A stretch of 20,694 nt of DNA from Syntrophaceae bacterium UBA7520 (GTDB lineage Bacteria; Desulfobacterota; Syntrophia; Syntrophales; Smithellaceae), in NCBI GenBank assembly GCA_002478265.1, contig DLNC01000003.1, positions 2,158 to 22,851 on the forward strand, read 5' to 3'. Under the pieces are notes generated by a model, which saw nothing but the letters and a program-made list of their open reading frames with translations, did not search any database and was not told the DNA's origin. Of the stretch, positions 1 to 7,990 are shown one piece after another. Within the stretch, counting starts at the first letter, position 1; every line of letters starts with the position of its first letter. A program made the translations under genes and the position numbers.

Positions 1-18
1 CCGGCAAGTGGTTGACTT

Positions 19-174
19 TTACAAATGATATACACCATTTTCATCAAGGACAACACGTGCCTGGATTTTGACATTCTTTAGTGGCGGCGGAACTGTCTGT
101 GCCCAAAGATGGTTATATATTCCCAGCAATAAAAATATCGTTACCAAGCAAGAGATATAAATTTTTCTATGCAT
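19..174 (-). CDS. Short secreted protein, 51 codons, function unknown
   Basis: The ATG at 172-174 has a very strong ribosome binding site, GGAGGGAGG, ending 5 nt upstream. The peptide begins MHRKIYISC, followed by a hydrophobic stretch and an Ala-Gln (WAQ) signal-peptidase-like end at about residue 26. About 25 mature residues follow (TVPPPLKNVKIQARVV...). The frame closes with TAA at 19-21, just before the window edge. It lies 33 nt after the peptidase stop at 208 and is probably in the same transcript. The mature part reads like the first beta strand of a longer secreted domain, so the gene may be frameshifted and continue off the left edge. I cannot tell that from 18 remaining bases. The signal peptide and ribosome binding site are clear; the function is not recognised. 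Confidence 0.55.
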   Translation of the reverse strand: MHRKIYISCLVTIFLLLGIYNHLWAQTVPPPLKNVKIQARVVLDENGVYHL

Positions 175-207
175 ATAAGCCTCCCTCCTACGATAATTTA
201 TTATAAT

Positions 208-960
208 TTAGTATTGTGTGCTTATATTAATACCACCTGTAAATCTAAGATGATTATAATCCCCTTCCTGATACATTAGACCTAACCTTTCAAGCAATTT
301 ATACTTTATGTAAATTTTTTCCCACTGTTTATCTGTTGGCCCTGTTGGTCGCCCGACACTAATCACACTGATACCCAAAATATCGGCTTCGATGCCCTTT
401 CTATGGGATTTATGCGGTGTTTTCCAGGGCATCTCACAATCCAAAAGACCACCTTTTGGCAGGCTAATATCATTGATAACCAGTGGCCGACCAAGCACTT
501 CATACCATTTTTTGGCAAGCCTTATTAATTCAAAATTAAAGTCCCATATGCCCCAGTGGACGGTCGGATGCATCGGCCAATTGTATGGCCGGTCATAGAG
601 CATCCAATTGACCGGATCAATGTTGTCGGGAATATCCGTACATTTACTGCTCATGCCGCAGCGCACATAGCCGTCCGCCCAGTAGCCATATTCTCCTGTG
701 GGCGGGAGCGGCTGGGGCAATTCCGAAAACCGCTGACAGGCGTATTTGCCGCCGCAGTGTTCCACATTTACATCCTGAAAAGTTGAACATTCCGTTGCCG
801 ATTCACACGGCGATACGAATCTCCAAAAGCTGTTCGGATCTTCATTTATTGCGGTAACTTTGAGTGTAATCTTTCCTGATATTTCACCGGAATGATAATA
901 GAAATCATATATATAAGCGAGCTTCTTTTTTTCAATTCCGTTTTTGGTGTTGATTCCCAA
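208..960 (-). CDS. C-terminal part of a secreted LAS-type (MepA/M15-like) zinc peptidase, out of frame with its N-terminus
   Basis: The C-terminal third carries the metal-site pattern of LAS peptidases (MepA, D-Ala-D-Ala carboxypeptidase and hedgehog-type folds). SHRKGIEAD gives H-x2-G-x3-D with His186 and Asp193, counted from the codon at 960, and YNHLRF supplies a late His237. Enzymes of this fold cut peptidoglycan peptide cross-links in the periplasm. The first half is Cys-rich (about eight Cys) and fits an exported protein. The only start codon is a TTG at 958-960, with no ribosome binding site and a TGA just upstream, so independent translation is unlikely. The frame overlaps the upstream secreted fragment (846-1343). 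Joining them by a -1 shift at the A7 run (926-932) gives one protein of about 380 residues. The peptidase assignment is by motif only. Confidence 0.6.
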   Translation of the reverse strand: MGINTKNGIEKKKLAYIYDFYYHSGEISGKITLKVTAINEDPNSFWRFVSPCESATECSTFQDVNVEHCGGKYACQRFSELPQPLPPTGEYGYWADGYVRCGMSSKCTDIPDNIDPVNWMLYDRPYNWPMHPTVHWGIWDFNFELIRLAKKWYEVLGRPLVINDISLPKGGLLDCEMPWKTPHKSHRKGIEADILGISVISVGRPTGPTDKQWEKIYIKYKLLERLGLMYQEGDYNHLRFTGGINISTQY

Positions 961-1343
961 GCATCAGTCAAACCGCCTAAAATGCGCACCGTCTCTGTGT
1001 TAATTTCGCTGTTATCCGGATCATTTTTCTGTAAGATCTCAGAACGTTTTTCTATATGATATCTATCAACATGACCACAGGGAGCATTGGCGCCGCCGGT
1101 GCAATTCTCCTCATCATGAGCTTTCGAAATTTTTACCTTAAAAGAGCACGGCACTTTTTCGCCGGTGTGTAGATTAACACACCATGTCCTTGTGCCAATT
1201 TTATAATTTTCAGGATATTTGCCGATTATTCTTGGTTCTATGCTTCTTGGCTCTGCGGTTTTTTGAGAAAATCCATCACATGGAAAGGCGAGAAGGGAAA
1301 GAATAAAGCAAATAAACAAGGCAAAATAGAAACACTGCTTCAT
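846..1343 (-). CDS. N-terminal part of the same secreted protein (signal peptide plus Cys-containing domain), ends after a frameshift
   Basis: The start was chosen at the ATG 1341-1343 (MKQCFYF), because AAGGGGG lies 8 nt upstream; an in-frame GTG at 1352 overlaps that site. Residues 1-25 form a signal peptide with a long hydrophobic core. The next 110 residues contain Cys pairs (TWCVNLHTGEKVPC, NCTGGANAPC) and no catalytic motif I recognise. After about residue 139 the reading becomes atypical (SSLIYMISIIIP) and runs to a stop at 846. The other frame over the same bases continues sensibly into the peptidase fragment. The break is at a homopolymer, so it is either a real inactivating mutation, slippage, or a sequencing/assembly error. 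Confidence 0.6.
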   Translation of the reverse strand: MKQCFYFALFICFILSLLAFPCDGFSQKTAEPRSIEPRIIGKYPENYKIGTRTWCVNLHTGEKVPCSFKVKISKAHDEENCTGGANAPCGHVDRYHIEKRSEILQKNDPDNSEINTETVRILGGLTDAWESTPKTELKKRSSLIYMISIIIPVKYQERLHSKLPQ

Positions 1344-1554
1344 ACAAAACACCCCCTTAAAATCTGTTTTTCTGCAACTAAATTAACCAGCCACTAAAAA
1401 AACAACTTCCAAACTGCCAACCGCTAAAAAACTTTACTGCTTTTGTGAATCTCTGTAAGTCGATGTTCTAAGGTGAAACTATTTTTTGAATATCTTTAAT
1501 GTGCTTGTGGTTTCCTCAATATATTAACAGAAAAATATGTCAAGGATTTTTTTC

Positions 1555-1615
1555 GGGGCATGAATCTTTAGCTGCCGGTTATAATATCCTTACATAAACG
1601 CTTGATTCATGCCCC
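1555..1615. repeat. Perfect 12-bp inverted repeat with a 37-nt centre
   Basis: GGGGCATGAATC (1555-1566) is exactly complementary to GATTCATGCCCC (1604-1615). It lies between the SPFH stop at 1632 and the start of the secreted peptidase. No U tract follows it in the minus direction (GAAAAAAATCC follows), so it is not a standard intrinsic terminator. It could be a long-loop RNA hairpin at the 3' end of the SPFH message or a small mobile-repeat relic. The rest of 1353-1631 is AT-rich and holds two imperfect 15-nt direct repeats (1387-1401 and 1417-1431) and no convincing promoter. Confidence 0.6.
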
Positions 1616-1631
1616 AAAGAAGTAATTAATT

Positions 1632-2474
1632 TTATTTCTTTTTTATTTCTCCCAAGCCGATAAGCGGCACGCCGCCCGTGCCAACAACCTGCGGCAGTAT
1701 TCCGTCCCATTTTTCGATGGCTTTGAGATTTGCTTCAATTCGACGCAATTCAATCAAATCAGCGGAAATATTTGCTCGCTGCAACCTCAGCGCCTCGGCT
1801 TCCGCCCGGGCGGCCGTTACTTTCTGATCCGCTTCTATTTTAACCCTTTCCAGGTCGCGACGCGCCTTCAGGGCAAGCTGCTCTGCTGTTTGTTTTGCTT
1901 CGATGGCTTCGGCGAACACTTTGGAAAAGCTGAACGCGACAATGGCAAAAGCATCCACCGCGATGTTGTAATCTTTTAATCTCTCGGTCAGCGACATTCT
2001 CATCGCCTCGCTGACCTGCGGCCTTTTGGTAATAAGTTCCTCGGCGGAATATCTTGCCGACACGGCTTTGACCACTTCAAGGATCGCGGGGTCAATAATG
2101 CGTTCTTTATAGAGCGCGCCGATAGTCTGGTAAACAATATTGGCCTTATCCGGAACAAGGTGATAATTAAGCGCGATGGAAGACGTGACATCCTGCAGAT
2201 CGGCGGACGCCGCTACGGTGTCCGTAACCACCTTCTGCACCTTTACATCCATAATAACAATTTCCTGCACAATCGGCATGCGGAAATGCAGCCCCTCTCC
2301 CAAAACTTTTTCCTGCACGGCGCCGAAATTGAGCACCACTCCCCTTTGCCCTGGCCCCACCTGAACCCAGGGCTTGGCAAACAAAACAAACAAAAACACG
2401 ATAGCCGCAATCAGTATGGGCGTCGGTATTTTTTTGACATTATCTTTCATGTTTCTCATGGTTCTTTCATCCAT
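1632..2474 (-). CDS. SPFH/prohibitin-family membrane protein
   Basis: A 280-residue protein with one N-terminal membrane segment (about residues 18-33). A band-7/prohibitin domain (about 36-190) begins with the typical VGPGQRGVVLNFG stretch. An Ala/Glu/Arg-rich coiled coil (about 190-250: AEQLALKARRDLERVKIEAD...) and a short tail follow. The length and order match bacterial prohibitin homologues, which form large membrane rings and often associate with AAA proteases such as FtsH. No protease gene is adjacent here. The start at ATG 2472-2474 follows AGAGGAT about 7 nt upstream. The gene is divergent from the diadenylate cyclase gene. Family assignment is firm; the specific partner is unknown. 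Confidence 0.9.
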   Translation of the reverse strand: MDERTMRNMKDNVKKIPTPILIAAIVFLFVLFAKPWVQVGPGQRGVVLNFGAVQEKVLGEGLHFRMPIVQEIVIMDVKVQKVVTDTVAASADLQDVTSSIALNYHLVPDKANIVYQTIGALYKERIIDPAILEVVKAVSARYSAEELITKRPQVSEAMRMSLTERLKDYNIAVDAFAIVAFSFSKVFAEAIEAKQTAEQLALKARRDLERVKIEADQKVTAARAEAEALRLQRANISADLIELRRIEANLKAIEKWDGILPQVVGTGGVPLIGLGEIKKK

Positions 2475-2608
2475 TTTTCATATCCTCTCTTTCTCTTTTT
2501 GATTATTTGATGCTCGCGGCAAGCGTACCGTCAAATGGCCTTCGGTGTCAAACAAAAACGGCCCCGCGGCCAATTTCCTCAAATTACCGGACATTTTTGC
2601 AATCCTGC

Positions 2609-2638
2609 TTGACAGGTGAAAACTTTTTTCTGTATATG
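2609..2638 (+). promoter_or_regulatory. Candidate sigma70 promoter of the diadenylate cyclase gene
   Basis: TTGACA (2609-2614), an 18-nt spacer and TATATG (2633-2638) place a transcript start about 22 nt before the ATG at 2667. The -35 is perfect and the -10 matches 4 of 6. The rest of the divergent 2475-2666 gap shows no other clear signal. Confidence 0.45.
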
Positions 2639-2666
2639 TTTAAAAACTTTCCAGAAGGACCGGGGC

Positions 2667-4118
2667 ATGGATCTGATCAATCCCGTATTATCCGCCATAA
2701 AAAATATCCGCATGCAGGATATACTCGATATCGCCATCATCGCCTTTATGATTTTCGCCTTTTTTACCTGGTTCAAAACCCGGGCTTCGCGCTTTGTATT
2801 ACTGGGCATTATCCTCTTGGGGGCCGTCTACATCGCCGCCCGCTTTCTGCAGCTTTATCTAACCACGATTGTGCTGCAGTCTTTCTTCGCTATCGTGCTT
2901 TTCGTGCTGGTCGTCATCTTTCAGGAAGACCTGCGTTCGTTTTTTGAAAGACTGGCTCTGCTGGGGAATCTCCGGAAAAAAGCGCGCCCGCTTTCCGATC
3001 TGGAAAAAACTTCGGAAATAATCACTCATGCCGCGGTCGAACTGGCGAAAAAAAACATCGGCGCCTTAATTGTCCTGCAGGGCGATACCCATCTGGACCG
3101 TCACCTGAACGGCGGAACAAAACTGGATGGACTGGCCAGCGAGGCTCTGCTGGAGAGTATTTTTGATCCGCATTCGGACGGCCATGACGGAGCGGTTGTC
3201 ATTAAAGGAGATCGGGTGACAATGTTCGGATGTCATCTTCCCTTGTCCACGAATACCGCAAAATACGGAAACATCGGACTGCGCCATACCGCGGCGCTGG
3301 GACTGGCGGAGCGCTCCGACGCGATGTGCGTTGTCGTCTCGGAAGAAACAGGAACAATATCGCTTGCCTATCAGGGACTGCTTACCAGGATAAATAACGC
3401 CGCGGCGCTGCATAAAGAATTGGAACGGTTCTACATGCGCAACGCTCCACGCAAGAAAAGCCATCCGGCCGTTGCCTGGTTCAAGGAAAACTCCAGGGAA
3501 AAAATTATCGCGCTGGTTCTGGCCTGCATCTTATGGTTTGCTTTCGGCTACCAGAGAGAAATAGTCAGGAGGAATTTTATCGTCCCGATAGAATATCGGA
3601 ATGTTCCGTCGAGCTGGCGCATCGAAGAGCCGCGCCTGACCGAAGCAAAAGTGATCCTTCAGGGACCACAACAGGCTTTTTATTTGCTTGATGAACGTTC
3701 GCTGAAATTGTCTCTCGATTTGTCTTCCGTTTCCGCAACAAAGCAGGAATTTATCCTTTCGAAGGACATGGTCAACGCGCCCTCCAATCTCAGCGTGACG
3801 GAAATAAAACCCGCCAAGACCTACATTTACGCATCGCGCCTTATCGCCGGATCCTTTCCGGTTCAGGTTACCACGCAAAATGCTCTGCCGAAAAATCTCA
3901 GCCTGCAGAGGATAACCATATCTCCTTATAAAATCAGGGTGCTCTACGACTCCCGCCTTAATCCGGACAATATCAGACTGCAAACAGAACCGATAGATTT
4001 ACAAAAAATAACAGCCACCGCGACGCTTGACGCAAAAGTTGCGCTGCCGGCTGGTGTTTATCTTCCCGATGGAAAACCGCCCGCCCTGCGGGTTATCATC
4101 AGGGTAAAAGAAAAATAG
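2667..4118 (+). CDS. cdaA: Membrane diadenylate cyclase (CdaA type) fused to YbbR-like domains
   Basis: 483 residues starting at ATG 2667, with AAGGA 7 nt upstream; an earlier in-frame ATG at 2616 has no such site. Three membrane segments (about 19-36, 43-65, 69-85) precede a DAC domain (about 105-255). It carries DGA at 174-176 (DGHDGAVVI), a GNIGLRHTAALGL segment at 201-213 and VVSEETGTISL. This domain makes cyclic di-AMP from two ATP. A fourth membrane segment (about 280-294) leads into about 185 residues of YbbR-type beta repeats (IVPIEYRNVPSSW, VILQGPQ, VQVTTQNALPKNL). In Firmicutes cyclase (CdaA) and regulator (CdaR/YbbR) are separate neighbouring genes, so this is a natural fusion. The usual RHR nucleotide motif reads RHT here (Thr208), which may affect activity. 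glmM, the common third gene, is not adjacent. Confidence 0.9.
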   Translation: MDLINPVLSAIKNIRMQDILDIAIIAFMIFAFFTWFKTRASRFVLLGIILLGAVYIAARFLQLYLTTIVLQSFFAIVLFVLVVIFQEDLRSFFERLALLGNLRKKARPLSDLEKTSEIITHAAVELAKKNIGALIVLQGDTHLDRHLNGGTKLDGLASEALLESIFDPHSDGHDGAVVIKGDRVTMFGCHLPLSTNTAKYGNIGLRHTAALGLAERSDAMCVVVSEETGTISLAYQGLLTRINNAAALHKELERFYMRNAPRKKSHPAVAWFKENSREKIIALVLACILWFAFGYQREIVRRNFIVPIEYRNVPSSWRIEEPRLTEAKVILQGPQQAFYLLDERSLKLSLDLSSVSATKQEFILSKDMVNAPSNLSVTEIKPAKTYIYASRLIAGSFPVQVTTQNALPKNLSLQRITISPYKIRVLYDSRLNPDNIRLQTEPIDLQKITATATLDAKVALPAGVYLPDGKPPALRVIIRVKEK

Positions 4119-4255
4119 CGAACTCATCATTTCCAGCCTTGCCCGGCCGCTGGCAGTCACCGGTTCTGCGCCAAAACCAAAGTTATTGCATTAGTTTAAA
4201 AAATATGTTCAATTCCCAACTAGAAAACCATTTGAATTACAGGGAGGCCTTGAAT

Positions 4256-4732
4256 ATGGGAGTTTTTGCAGCAAGCGATATCGTGGAAGTCGCCATCAGA
4301 ATTGAAGAAAACGGCGTAAACTTTTATAAATTTGCCGAGCAGATTGCCAAACAACAGGAAGCCAAGGAGCTCTTTGCGCACCTGGCGCAAGAGGAAGTGA
4401 AACACAAAAAAATTTTTGAAGAAATCTTCGCGAAAATTGAGAAGGACACACCGGTGGAAAGCTACAAAGGTGAATATAACGCCTATCTGCGCTCATACGT
4501 GGATAACAATATAATCTTCACCAAGGAAGCGATGGACAGGGAGCTTTCCAAAGTAACCGACACGGCGGCGGCTTTTGACTTTGCCATCCGCCGCGAATTG
4601 GATTCAATTTTGTATTATCACGAAATCAAAAAGCTGGTTCCCGCGGCGCAACACGGCACTATCGAACAGATTATCGATGAGGAAAGAAAACACTACTCTA
4701 TTCTCTCCTCCATGAAGAAAAAAATGAGTTAG
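4256..4732 (+). CDS. Rubrerythrin-like ferritin-fold diiron protein (no rubredoxin domain)
   Basis: 158 residues predicted as a four-helix bundle with two carboxylate-His metal motifs: EEN near residue 17 with EExxH at 46-50, and DEERKH (E142/E143, H146) near the end, plus a YYHE helix at 120-123. This is the rubrerythrin/ferritin-like diiron pattern. Such proteins reduce peroxide in anaerobes. There is no C-terminal CxxC rubredoxin module, so an electron donor would have to be separate. The start at ATG 4256 is set by AGGGAGG 8 nt upstream; longer in-frame starts reach back to 4139 but lack a site. It runs convergent with the response regulator gene, ending 7 nt from its stop. The gap 4119-4255 shows no clear promoter or terminator, so read-through from the cyclase gene is possible. 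Confidence 0.8.
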   Translation: MGVFAASDIVEVAIRIEENGVNFYKFAEQIAKQQEAKELFAHLAQEEVKHKKIFEEIFAKIEKDTPVESYKGEYNAYLRSYVDNNIIFTKEAMDRELSKVTDTAAAFDFAIRRELDSILYYHEIKKLVPAAQHGTIEQIIDEERKHYSILSSMKKKMS

Positions 4733-4739
4733 TCGTGGT

Positions 4740-6107
4740 TTATGACTGGGTTTTCCAGGCGTATTTTTTAAGTTTGTAACGAAGCATGCGTTCGGACATA
4801 CCCAGAATTTCCGCCGCCTTGGACTGATTATCGGCGGCTTTTTCCATGGCTTCGGCAATCAGTTTTTTTTCCAATTCTTCCAGGGAATCCCTCAGATAAC
4901 CGGGGGCCTTTTTGCTCGCGTCCACATAAGGCGATGACGGCTTAAAAGGAAGGTCAGCGGTAGTGATGTACTCGTCACGCGCGATCACCACCGCCCGTTC
5001 CATAATATTGACCAGTTCGCGAACGTTTCCGGGATAATTGTATTTCAGTAGCAGATCGCGCGCCTCAGCGGTCAGACCTTTAATGTTCCTTTTGTTTTCC
5101 TGCGCGTATTTCTGAATAAAATGATCGATTAATACCGGTAAATCTTCCTTTCTTTCCCGCAGGGGCGGCAGAGACATGGTGACAACCTTGAGCCGGTAGA
5201 AAAGGTCTTCACGAAAAGTTCCTTCTTTAACCTGCTCCTCCAAATCACGGTTGGTCGCGCTGATTACCCGCACATCTACGCTGATATCCTGATTGCTGCC
5301 CAAGCGCTGAAATTCACGCTCCTGTAAGAAGCGCAAAAGCTTAACCTGCACCGCCGGGGTCAGTTCGCCTATTTCATCAAGAAATAACGTGCCGCCATCC
5401 GCTTCTTCAAAACGGCCGATGCGCCTTGCTGTCGCGCCGGTGAACGCTCCTTTTTCATGACCGAACAATTCGCTCTCGAGTAAATTTTCGTGCAGCGCGA
5501 CACAATTGACAATGATAATCGGTTTGTTCGACCGGGGACTGAGCTGGTGAATCAGCCGCGCCAAAAGCTCTTTGCCCGTGCCGCTTTCACCCTGAATCAA
5601 AACCGATGCCCTGCTGGCTGCCACACGCCCCGCCATGTTGATTATTTCCGCCATGCGCGGACTCTGATAAATAATTTTGTCGGCGGTAATTCCTTTTTTC
5701 CCCAGCTCTTCCCTTAGAAGTTCATTTTCCTTGATCAGCTGACGACGCTCCGCCACCCGGTTGACCAGAAGCAAAAGCTCATCGAGTTCCACCGGTTTGG
5801 TAATATAGTCCAACGCGCCCACCTTTATGGCTTCTACCGCCGTTTCAACCGTGCCGTAGGCGGTGATAATCACCACGTCTATTTCCGGGTTAATGCGCTT
5901 TATCTCCTTGAGCACTTCCAGTCCATCCATACCCGGCATTTTATAATCGAGCAACACCAGATCAAAGTGAGCGCTCATCACCGTCTTGATGGCTTTTTTG
6001 CCGTTTTCCGCTTCCGCCACATGATGATCTTCCGCGAGCAAAAAATCCCGCAGCATTTCGCGCTGAGACTGACCGTCCTCAACAATCAATATATTCAGTT
6101 TCTGCAT
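4740..6107 (-). CDS. NtrC-family sigma54-dependent response regulator
   Basis: 455 residues in three parts. The receiver domain (1-120) has phospho-acceptor Asp54 in VLLDYKMPG, Thr82 and Lys104. The AAA+ sigma54-interaction domain (about 145-370) has Walker A GESGTGKE (173-180), the sigma54-contact loop GAFTGA (220-225), Walker B LFLDEIGE and the FREDLFYRL arginine-finger region. A Fis-type helix-turn-helix lies near 425-450 (NQSKAAEILGMSERMLRYKL). All key residues are intact, so it should activate sigma54 promoters. Its start lies 4 nt after the kinase stop. The site AAGGGG sits inside the kinase's last codons, which suggests translational coupling. The sigma54 promoter at 8186-8201 next to this operon is a likely target (inference). 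Confidence 0.95.
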   Translation of the reverse strand: MQKLNILIVEDGQSQREMLRDFLLAEDHHVAEAENGKKAIKTVMSAHFDLVLLDYKMPGMDGLEVLKEIKRINPEIDVVIITAYGTVETAVEAIKVGALDYITKPVELDELLLLVNRVAERRQLIKENELLREELGKKGITADKIIYQSPRMAEIINMAGRVAASRASVLIQGESGTGKELLARLIHQLSPRSNKPIIIVNCVALHENLLESELFGHEKGAFTGATARRIGRFEEADGGTLFLDEIGELTPAVQVKLLRFLQEREFQRLGSNQDISVDVRVISATNRDLEEQVKEGTFREDLFYRLKVVTMSLPPLRERKEDLPVLIDHFIQKYAQENKRNIKGLTAEARDLLLKYNYPGNVRELVNIMERAVVIARDEYITTADLPFKPSSPYVDASKKAPGYLRDSLEELEKKLIAEAMEKAADNQSKAAEILGMSERMLRYKLKKYAWKTQS

Positions 6108-6111
6108 GGCG

Positions 6112-7914
6112 CTACCCCTTATCCTTCAGCGGGCGGTCATTTAATCTTTCCCGCGGCAGAAGCACCTCAAAGGTCGTGCCTTCGCCCTTACGGCTGATTA
6201 CGCGAATATCTCCGCCGTGGCCCCGGATAATCTCACTGGCCAGCGGTATGCCCAGCCCCACCCCTTTTTCCTTGGTCGTGTATTCAGGGTTGAATATTCT
6301 TTCGATTTCTTCCACAGTCATGCCGCAACCCGTGTCCGAAATTCTGACCACAATGAAATTTTTTCCTTCTTTATCCACCGTGATGAAAATTTTGCCCTGC
6401 GCAGGTATTGATTCCATGGCATTCTTAATCAGATTGAGAAACGCCTGCTGAATCTTGTTAATATCCACCGGTATGACCGCCGGCGACTGCTGCCATTTGG
6501 TTTCAATTGTAATGCCGCGCGACTGCGCCTCTTCGCTTATGAGACTGACTATCTTCTGCAGAATCTCCGTTACGGAAAAGTCGCGCAACTCCAGCCGGCG
6601 GCTCTTGGAAAAAGACAAAAATTCTTCAATGATGCCGTTGAGGCGCTTTATCTCGTCTTTAATAACACCGGATAAATTATGAAAGTCATCGGTTTTGTCC
6701 GGTGCGCTTGGTTCAAAATCCCTTTTCAGCCGCTGCGCGGCCATGCTGATCGCGTTTAACGGGTTGCGGATTTCATGAGCGACGCCCGCCGCCAACTGCC
6801 CCAGCGAAGACAGCCTTTCCGCTTTTTCCAGTCGCCGTTCCATTTCAATGATACCGGAAAAATGGCGGTTTTGATCGTAATAAAGAAGCCACATCGAAAG
6901 CAGGGCGATAATCGCGATAAAAATCATGAAAATAAAAATATTTTGCTTGCTTTCCGCGATGATTTTATCCATGGAACCGCGGTCAAGACCCATCCGCACT
7001 ATACCCACCACCGATTTATCCAGAAATAGAGGAGCCGCCAGATCCAAAACTTTGCGCCCCCCAGCGTCTACTTTTCTGCTGGCTATTTTAATCTTGCCGG
7101 CGAGAATATCTTTGTAATTGAAATCAGTGCTTTTTAAATCGTGCGTCGGCCTGCCGACACTGCTGAGCAGTTTCTTCTGATCGTCGATAATCTGCACATA
7201 AAAAATACCGTGGCCTTCACCGATTTGCCGCATCCCTTTCTCCACAGCCACCTTCAGGCTCCAGTAAATCAAGCCTTCTTTATCCAGGTTTATAACGACC
7301 ATGCCGCTGCCGTCTTTCCGGCGCAGGGCGACAAATCCGATTCCGTACTTCGCCCGGATTTTTTCCAATATCTCCAACGTACTTAAACGGCGCCCTTCCC
7401 AAAACAGCTCTCTGCGGTCAAGCAAATCCGTACGCAAAGGAGAGCTCTGATAAACTATATTGCCGTATCGATCCAAAACAGCCACGTACCATAAGTTGTT
7501 TTCCGCGGCAAAATGCTTTAGATAAGCGTCATCGACTTTATCCTTTCTCCATTGTTCATCGACTCTGCGTCCTAACTCCGTTATTGCCTCAATAACCCAC
7601 CTTTTGGAATATGCCGCTTCTTCCCTGGTTACCGGGGCTGATCCGGATGGACTCTTTTCGGCAGGCGAAACAATACTTCTTAAGTTTTCTTCCGTTAACT
7701 TCTGCAAAACGCTTATCGTACCTAAGGCCTGATCCTCGAGAAAACCCACCAGGTTTGCCTCACTGCGGCGAATATCAAGCAAACCCATGATTAAGATCAA
7801 AGTGACCAAGATGGCGCTGACTATGCCCACCGCTAAGGGCTGCAGAAATTTATCTTTCTGACCAAGCCGGCCTTGCCTTTCCGCGACCAAGTCTTTTCTT
7901 CTAAAAAACCGCAT
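6112..7914 (-). CDS. Membrane sensor histidine kinase, partner of the NtrC-family regulator
   Basis: 600 residues. Membrane segments near 27-46 and 325-345 flank about 280 residues of extracytoplasmic sensor, probably Cache-like (WYVAVLDRYGNIVYQSS and GIFYVQIIDDQ pieces fit PAS/Cache strands). The second helix leads almost directly, without an evident HAMP domain, into the DHp domain with His380 in AAGVAHEIRNPLNAIS. The ATPase domain follows with N box Asn498 (NLIKNAMESI), DTGCGM (527-532), the F-box region FNPEYTTK and GVGLGIP (551-557). The arrangement resembles ZraS/AtoS-type kinases that pair with sigma54 regulators. Start ATG 7914 follows AGGA 5 nt upstream. The ligand cannot be inferred. 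Confidence 0.92.
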   Translation of the reverse strand: MRFFRRKDLVAERQGRLGQKDKFLQPLAVGIVSAILVTLILIMGLLDIRRSEANLVGFLEDQALGTISVLQKLTEENLRSIVSPAEKSPSGSAPVTREEAAYSKRWVIEAITELGRRVDEQWRKDKVDDAYLKHFAAENNLWYVAVLDRYGNIVYQSSPLRTDLLDRRELFWEGRRLSTLEILEKIRAKYGIGFVALRRKDGSGMVVINLDKEGLIYWSLKVAVEKGMRQIGEGHGIFYVQIIDDQKKLLSSVGRPTHDLKSTDFNYKDILAGKIKIASRKVDAGGRKVLDLAAPLFLDKSVVGIVRMGLDRGSMDKIIAESKQNIFIFMIFIAIIALLSMWLLYYDQNRHFSGIIEMERRLEKAERLSSLGQLAAGVAHEIRNPLNAISMAAQRLKRDFEPSAPDKTDDFHNLSGVIKDEIKRLNGIIEEFLSFSKSRRLELRDFSVTEILQKIVSLISEEAQSRGITIETKWQQSPAVIPVDINKIQQAFLNLIKNAMESIPAQGKIFITVDKEGKNFIVVRISDTGCGMTVEEIERIFNPEYTTKEKGVGLGIPLASEIIRGHGGDIRVISRKGEGTTFEVLLPRERLNDRPLKDKG

Positions 7915-7944
7915 TGTTATCCTAATTTTTTTATTTTGACGGCA

Positions 7945-7972
7945 ATCTTAAGCTATTGACCGGAAAAGTCAA
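7945..7972 (-). promoter_or_regulatory. Candidate sigma70 promoter of the kinase-regulator operon
   Basis: Reading the minus strand, TTGACT (7967-7972), a 16-nt spacer and TAAGAT (7945-7950) would start transcription about 23 nt before the kinase ATG. The TGTCGA dyad at 7991-8006 lies about 55-70 nt upstream of the predicted start and could let the regulator act on its own operon. Confidence 0.45.
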
Positions 7973-7990
7973 CTTTTAATGCCGAAAAAC

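Noticed and set aside
1372..1390. Minus-strand sigma54-like sequence CTGGTTAATTTAGTTGCAG before the secreted peptidase
   Set aside because: GG and GC are 11 nt apart instead of the required 10, and the -24 half lacks GGCAC.
1518..1543. Minus-strand TTGACA followed by TATATT as a promoter of the peptidase gene
   Set aside because: The spacer is only 14 nt, too short for sigma70; no alternative -10 at the right distance.
2525..2551. Minus-strand TTGACA (2546-2551) as the SPFH promoter
   Set aside because: The -10 position reads GTACGC; too poor to call.
4735..4756. Short hairpin between the rubrerythrin and response-regulator stops as a bidirectional terminator
   Set aside because: Only about six pairs with a wobble and no U tract on either side.
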